In this document: piece after piece, positions 5,358-9,321 of the stretch | Layout of the letters: each line of letters begins with the position of its first letter | How positions within the stretch are numbered: position 1 is the first letter of the stretch | Assembly: GCA_903907885.1 (NCBI GenBank) | Contig: CAIVPY010000013.1 | Span: 1 to 9,321, forward strand | Direction: 5' to 3' | Length of the DNA stretch: 9,321 nucleotides | Origin: an uncultured Bacteroidota bacterium | Lineage (GTDB): Bacteria > Bacteroidota > Bacteroidia > UKL13-3 | Translations under genes and position numbers: made by a program | Notes under the pieces: generated by a model | What the model was told of the DNA's origin: nothing | Databases searched by the model: none | Seen by the model: the letters and a program-made list of their open reading frames with translations, nothing else

Positions 5358-6311
5358 TTAATTATTATCTTTTATTTCGAACAGAGAACTTATCGAACCA
5401 TGTTCGGTTATATTTACTATAGCATCGGCAAATAATGCAGCCGTAGTAAGTTGTTTTATTTTACTCGATTCTTTTCTTAAAGGCAAAGTATCGCAAACTA
5501 CCAATTCAGTTAACACTGAATTTTCGATGGTTTCATATGCCTTACCCGAAAGAACAGGATGTGTACACATGGCTCTCACGCTTAATGCACCTTTATCAAG
5601 CAAAAGAGCCGCTGCTTTAGCCAAAGTATTACCTGTATCAATAATATCATCAACCATCACCACATGCCTACCTTTTACATCCCCTATTAAAGTCATAGAG
5701 GCGATTTCATTCGCTCTTCTTCTCTCTTTATCCACCACTACCATATCACAACTCAAGGCCTTAGCATAAGTTCTTGCTCTTGCAGATGAACCCATATCAG
5801 GCGATGCTATGATTAGATCGGAACCAATATTTAAACTTTTAACATAAGGTATAAAAATTACAGAAGGATCTAAGTGATCAACTGGAATTTGAAAAAAACC
5901 TTGAATCTGCGGTGCATGCAAATCCATAGTAATTACCCTACTTGCTCCTACAGTAGTAAGCAAATCTGCCACCACCCTAGAACCAATAGAAACCCTCGGC
6001 TTGTCTTTTCTATCTTGGCGTGCCATCCCAAAATAAGGAATAACTGCTGTGATATAGTGTGCCGATGCTCTTTTGGCTGCATCAATCATTAAAAGTAATT
6101 CAACTAAATTATCGGAACTGGGAAAGGTTGATTGTATTAAAAAAATATCACAGCCTCTAACCGATTCGTTAAAACTTGGTTGAAATTCGCCATCACTAAA
6201 CTTACTTATTGATAAATCACCTAATGGTTTACCAAATGCTTTCGCTATTTTCTCAGACAAATATTTTGAATTTGTGCCAGTGAATAGCTTTACTTCGTTA
6301 GTTATAGACAT
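5358..6311 (-). CDS. prs: Ribose-phosphate pyrophosphokinase (PRPP synthetase)
   Basis: The enzyme transfers pyrophosphate from ATP to ribose 5-phosphate, making PRPP for purine, pyrimidine, histidine, tryptophan and NAD synthesis in the cytosol. The 317 residues have the class I bacterial length (about 310-320). Signatures are FSDGE at 38-42, PYFGMARQDRKDKPR at 92-106 (ATP and regulatory flap), DLHAPQIQGFF at 130-140 (metal-binding His132), the catalytic Lys/Arg segment DKERRR at 194-199, and the ribose-phosphate loop VDDIIDTGNT at 220-229. One small departure is PDMGSSARAR at 171-180, where the second glycine of the common PDxGG is Ser. The ATG at 6311 fits the family start. It lies 68 bases downstream of tRNA-Gln on the same strand and 12 bases upstream of rplY. 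Confidence 0.97.
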   Translation of the reverse strand: MSITNEVKLFTGTNSKYLSEKIAKAFGKPLGDLSISKFSDGEFQPSFNESVRGCDIFLIQSTFPSSDNLVELLLMIDAAKRASAHYITAVIPYFGMARQDRKDKPRVSIGSRVVADLLTTVGASRVITMDLHAPQIQGFFQIPVDHLDPSVIFIPYVKSLNIGSDLIIASPDMGSSARARTYAKALSCDMVVVDKERRRANEIASMTLIGDVKGRHVVMVDDIIDTGNTLAKAAALLLDKGALSVRAMCTHPVLSGKAYETIENSVLTELVVCDTLPLRKESSKIKQLTTAALFADAIVNITEHGSISSLFEIKDNN

Positions 6312-6379
6312 TTGTTTTTCAATTGCTCGAGATATAAAACGCTTAAAACAAACGAATTAACTCTTTCAAATTTATTTTG

Positions 6380-6452
6380 TTGTCCGACTAGGGCTCGAAC
6401 CTAGACTCTACTGAACCAAAATCAGTCGTGTTGCCAGTTACACCATCAGACA
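6380..6452 (-). tRNA. tRNA-Gln (anticodon TTG)
   Basis: On the minus strand the acceptor arms TGTCTGA and TCGGACA pair over 7 bp with one T-G wobble. The anticodon arm is ACTGA-TTTTGGT-TCAGT, placing TTG at positions 34-36, which reads CAA/CAG. The T arm contains GGTTCGAGCC with flanking CTA/TAG pairing. The discriminator is A (6380) and CCA is not encoded, as usual in Bacteroidota. A TAnnTTTG promoter box lies just upstream and prs follows 68 bases downstream, so tRNA and prs may share a primary transcript. Confidence 0.95.
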
Positions 6453-6465
6453 ATTTATAGGGCTG

Positions 6466-6495
6466 CAAAAATATAAATTTTTGATAATTAGTAAA
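6466..6495 (-). promoter_or_regulatory. Bacteroidota-type promoter for tRNA-Gln and probably prs-rplY
   Basis: On the minus strand TATTTTTG (6473 to 6466) matches the TAnnTTTG -7 element exactly. Eighteen bases upstream is TTTA (6495 to 6492), one mismatch from the TTTG -33 element. Transcription would start near 6459, about 7 bases before the mature tRNA 5' end. No terminator is seen between the tRNA and prs, so it may also drive prs and rplY. Confidence 0.55.
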
Positions 6496-6621
6496 GAGGT
6501 TTTGAAAAAAAAGTTAAAAATATTTGTTCTCTTTACTATTCAACCCTTTATACTTATACAAGTTTGTGTGAATATAGTTTTCAAAGAAGCCCAATTTAAT
6601 TGACAAATTTTGCTGAAAATT

Positions 6622-7818
6622 ATGCTCAGCGATTTATACTGTATAGCTTTGGTGGTGCCCAACAGGGAAAATAGGTTTTTTACCTATGCTCAATTTTACG
6701 CACAAATGCTGATGAAACTTGGCAAAAAAGTGGTGGTGCTCTGCCCCGATTTTGACGAAATGGAATTTACCTTAAAAAGAAATGTTCCAAAATTCGCCAA
6801 CAATGTGCTTTGTCGCCCCATTGACAGTGAGGAGTTTGAAGATAACAAACCGAGTATTATCAATACCATTGGAAGATGGAACTATGTGAGCAAGCAAATT
6901 CAATTGGCCGAAAAAGGGATTGGCGCCAAAGTGGAGTTTGTTTTGTTCTGCCCTATCGACAATATGCTGCGCAATTCTGTAAATTTAAGTTTGCTAAATT
7001 GGAATTTTAGCTACAAATGGAGCGGGCTGTATTTAAATCCAGAACCCTACAAACTCAATCAACTGAAATTAAATGTGGATCCAAAATTTAGCGACCCTGA
7101 TTATTTGTTCAGGTCAGAAAATTGCGTTGGGGTTTGCATCCTCGATAGGTTTATTTTGAATTCGGTTCGTAGCAGGGTTTATAAAAAAGTGGTGGTATTT
7201 CCAGAATTGAGCAACCTGAGTCTATCAGACAATGGGATGCACTATCCACAAGAAATTCATAAACAAGCGCGTGGAAGGGTTATTGTAGGTCTTTTAGGTG
7301 TAGAAAAAAACGAAGGTATATTGGCACTTATCCGTTTAATAAAATTGGTGGATGAAGAAAAGTACTTCTTTGTGTTTGCAGGTAAAATTGACATGAGTGA
7401 GTTTGACGAAACACAGCGTGAGGAAATCGAGAGTTTTATCCAACTCAACCAAGACAATGCCTTGTTCATCATCAAAGAACTATCTGAAGAAGAAATAAAT
7501 ACGCTTTACAAATCCATTGATATTAGCTATTTGTATTTCTATAACTATATCAGTTCAAACAATATGCTCACCAAGGCAGCCCATTTTAACAAACCTGTTT
7601 TGGCTAACAAAAACTATTGTGTGGGGCAAACGGTAAAACAGTTTAAGATTGGCCTAAGTGTAAATGGCAAGATTGAAGAAAGTGTGCAAGCCTTAGAATT
7701 TATGAGCTTGGATAGAATGAGCTTCCGCATCTTTGATAAAAGCAATTTTGAAAGATACACCGAATTACAAAATGAAGATTACCTAGAAATGGCTTTTGAG
7801 CAAATTACCCAATTTTAG
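6622..7818 (+). CDS. GT-B-fold glycosyltransferase-like protein, substrate unknown
   Basis: The start is taken at the ATG at 6622, giving 398 residues; an in-frame TTG at 6610 would add four and is less likely. The N-terminal half (about 5-190) resembles a Rossmann-type acceptor domain: IALVVPNRENRFFTYAQFY, then a helix and KKVVVLCPD. The C-terminal half has the order seen in GT4-type enzymes: GRVIVGLLGVEKNEGILAL at 218-236, FVFAGKI at 250-256, EEEINTLYKSIDI at 289-301, and SSNNMLTKAAHFNKPVLAN at 311-329. In active GT4 enzymes that last segment normally carries the EX7E glutamates (EGFGLPVLEAMA...). Here no Glu is present at either position, so catalysis may differ or be lost. There is no signal peptide or membrane helix, so it is cytosolic. 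It stands alone, with no polysaccharide or O-glycosylation genes beside it. A strong terminator follows. Confidence 0.65.
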   Translation: MLSDLYCIALVVPNRENRFFTYAQFYAQMLMKLGKKVVVLCPDFDEMEFTLKRNVPKFANNVLCRPIDSEEFEDNKPSIINTIGRWNYVSKQIQLAEKGIGAKVEFVLFCPIDNMLRNSVNLSLLNWNFSYKWSGLYLNPEPYKLNQLKLNVDPKFSDPDYLFRSENCVGVCILDRFILNSVRSRVYKKVVVFPELSNLSLSDNGMHYPQEIHKQARGRVIVGLLGVEKNEGILALIRLIKLVDEEKYFFVFAGKIDMSEFDETQREEIESFIQLNQDNALFIIKELSEEEINTLYKSIDISYLYFYNYISSNNMLTKAAHFNKPVLANKNYCVGQTVKQFKIGLSVNGKIEESVQALEFMSLDRMSFRIFDKSNFERYTELQNEDYLEMAFEQITQF

Positions 7819-7836
7819 ATCCCATTATTTTTAAAT

Positions 7837-7872
7837 AAAAAAAGAGCGACCCAAAATTCGGGTCGCTCTTTT
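7837..7872. terminator. Bidirectional intrinsic terminator between convergent genes
   Basis: The 13-bp perfect stem 7840-7852/7860-7872 (GAGCGACCC paired with GGGTCGCTC, plus A-T pairs) encloses a 7-base loop. The plus strand continues with a T run (7869-7872) and the minus strand with seven T (complement of 7837-7843). It therefore serves both the glycosyltransferase-like gene, which ends 18 bases before it, and the secreted repeat protein gene, which ends 21 bases beyond it on the other strand. Confidence 0.9.
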
Positions 7873-7893
7873 CATTTATTACTATTGATTGAA

Positions 7894-9321
7894 TTATTTT
7901 ATGACAGATAGTTTTGAAGTAACAACTCCTTTATCTGAAACCATGCTTACAAAATAGAAACCATTCAACAATTCATCTAATGGCAATTCAATGCTATTTG
8001 ATCCTTTGCTGAAATTGTTTATTACTTTAGTACCTACTTCTTTTCCACTTAGGTCTAATACAGAAACACTTACTTGGCTATTTTCTGTTAATTCAAACTC
8101 AACAAACACATTGTTTTTAGCTGGGTTTGGATATAATTTCATAGTAGCGATGTTTGAGATTTCTTTAATACCAGAAGTGCTTTTACCTGAAACCAAAACA
8201 CCTTGTGGTTGAACACCCATACTCATGAACTTAATCGTATCGCTTGAATTACCAGCACTTGAGCGCTTGTATCTACAGAACAATTTAGTAGTAGCAATAT
8301 TACCATCCACATCTGGAGTGATGCTCCAAGTGTTTTTGTATGCTATTGAATCGTTTGACAATTCAAAATCGGCACCTACATTAATATCCAAAGGAGCAAG
8401 TAAGTTAATTGCTGAAAAGGTGAATGACTGAGGTGCTGACGCAGTTGTAGAGTTAATGGCAAAAGCAGGTAAAGATGCAGTAGAAATTGACAATACAGGT
8501 AATGCAGGAAGAACTGCTAAGGCTGTTACATTTACTGGAATACTAGAACCTCCAAAAGTAACCACTGACACATAGCTACCAGAAACTTGACCTGGAGTAT
8601 TGCTTAGGTATCTTACATAAACTTTGGTTAATGGTGCATCACCGGAAGTTTGATTAACTAGAACTGAATCTTTAAAACTTAAAGAATCTAAAGAAACTTG
8701 GAAACCATTTGAACCTTTTACAACTACCGCTTGGGTTAATTTTGAACCAGAAACCATGAAGCTATTTGCAACTGATGGTTTACCAACTGTTGTGTTAAAA
8801 GTAGGTAAGCTAGTCATATCTGTATTTACAGTTGGTGTTGCTACACCATATACATATTCTACCACATTTGTAGCATTATTTGTATTTGGAGTTGGGGTAG
8901 CTGAAGAAGCCGTTACAATGATATTTTGATTTAATGCGAAAGGTACCGTTGGATTGTATCTCACATAAACTTGAGTTGGGGCAATATTTCCAGTATAATT
9001 TGCAAGAATAGCCGATTGTGTGTAGCTTCCATTTGCGCCACTAACCGATACCTCCCAATTTGCAGGAGCAGTAACAACAACAGCAGAATCAGATCCTAAA
9101 TTATCACCACTCACCCAAATACTTTGAGGTGCAGTAGCCACCCCTAATACCGAAGAGTATCTTAATTGGTATGAAGGTGCGTATATAGATACTTTTTTAC
9201 CACCAACGGCTGATGCTCTAGCTGACAATGAAACGATTTGATTAGCTGGACCAGTGATCACAGTTGAATTTGCTTGATAGATTAAAGGTGCGCCTGCAGA
9301 TGTAAAGGTTACAAAACCCGC
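7894..9321 (-). CDS. Type IX-secreted repeat protein with C-terminal sorting domain, 5' end missing
   Basis: The minus-strand frame is open from the right edge of the window to the stop at 7894, giving 475 residues of the C-terminal part. A GTG at 9261 is internal, since 20 codons continue upstream in frame without a stop. The last 82 residues (394-475) form a type A sorting domain: MKLYPNPAKNNV, then LDLSGKEV, then LLNGFYFVSM, ending in KLSVIK. It is recognised by the type IX system, cleaved, and the protein is released or anchored at the surface. Before it come three beta-rich units of about 113-116 residues, each with a (S/Q)SFxVSG-like strand early and a VYVRY or LFCRY strand late (118-122, 234-238, 347-351). 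They look like Ig-type surface repeats rich in Ser, Thr, Val and Asn. No catalytic domain is in the visible part. Confidence 0.9.
   Translation of the reverse strand, partial: AGFVTFTSAGAPLIYQANSTVITGPANQIVSLSARASAVGGKKVSIYAPSYQLRYSSVLGVATAPQSIWVSGDNLGSDSAVVVTAPANWEVSVSGANGSYTQSAILANYTGNIAPTQVYVRYNPTVPFALNQNIIVTASSATPTPNTNNATNVVEYVYGVATPTVNTDMTSLPTFNTTVGKPSVANSFMVSGSKLTQAVVVKGSNGFQVSLDSLSFKDSVLVNQTSGDAPLTKVYVRYLSNTPGQVSGSYVSVVTFGGSSIPVNVTALAVLPALPVLSISTASLPAFAINSTTASAPQSFTFSAINLLAPLDINVGADFELSNDSIAYKNTWSITPDVDGNIATTKLFCRYKRSSAGNSSDTIKFMSMGVQPQGVLVSGKSTSGIKEISNIATMKLYPNPAKNNVFVEFELTENSQVSVSVLDLSGKEVGTKVINNFSKGSNSIELPLDELLNGFYFVSMVSDKGVVTSKLSVIK

Noticed and set aside
5527..6092. Plus-strand open frames antisense to prs
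   Set aside because: They oppose conserved PRPP synthetase motifs and have no family features.
6610..6621. TTG start for the glycosyltransferase-like gene
   Set aside because: An ATG lies four codons downstream and no Shine-Dalgarno site favours the TTG.
9259..9261. GTG start for the secreted repeat protein
   Set aside because: The frame stays open to the window edge, there is no signal peptide after the GTG, and type IX cargo needs one, so the gene begins outside the window.

Overview
The window comes from an AT-rich Bacteroidota genome. The evidence is a protein with a type IX secretion C-terminal sorting domain (LYPNPAKN), a TAnnTTTG-type promoter in front of a tRNA, a tRNA with no encoded CCA, mostly weak Shine-Dalgarno sites, and the gene order tRNA-Gln, prs, rplY, pth. 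No gene allows a species or genus call.

Positions 1-1663 are accessory DNA. The left edge holds the first 33 codons of an IS1182-type transposase on the minus strand. A Fic-domain protein (316-1440, plus strand) follows. Its gene is laid out like an integron gene cassette: a GTTAGCT core box at 203-209, a single gene, then a structured attC-like site at about 1451-1560 that starts just after the stop codon and ends in a second GTTAGCT. A very short attC-like hairpin (162-209) ends in the left core box. No integrase gene is visible, so this looks like a lone cassette, or the edge of an array lacking an integrase, carried in a Bacteroidota chromosome. Two 34-bp imperfect direct repeats with GCGG...CCGC ends precede the Fic gene, and the second touches its start codon.

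Positions 1664-4093 hold two divergent envelope genes: a TPR-like lipoprotein resembling COG3014 (minus) and a secreted coiled-coil protein with an OmpA-like peptidoglycan-binding domain (plus). They share a 147-bp intergenic region.

Positions 4098-6495 are a housekeeping unit on the minus strand. A promoter reads into tRNA-Gln(TTG), PRPP synthetase (prs), ribosomal protein L25/Ctc (rplY) and peptidyl-tRNA hydrolase (pth). A strong intrinsic terminator lies between rplY and pth, so pth depends on read-through or on its own promoter. The unit links nucleotide and amino-acid precursor supply (PRPP) with translation (tRNA, L25, recycling of peptidyl-tRNA).

Positions 6622-9321 hold a GT-B-fold glycosyltransferase-like protein of unknown substrate (plus) and, convergent with it across a shared bidirectional terminator, the C-terminal 475 residues of a large secreted repeat protein exported by the type IX system. 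The most unusual part is the Fic cassette with its attC-like sites and upstream repeats.
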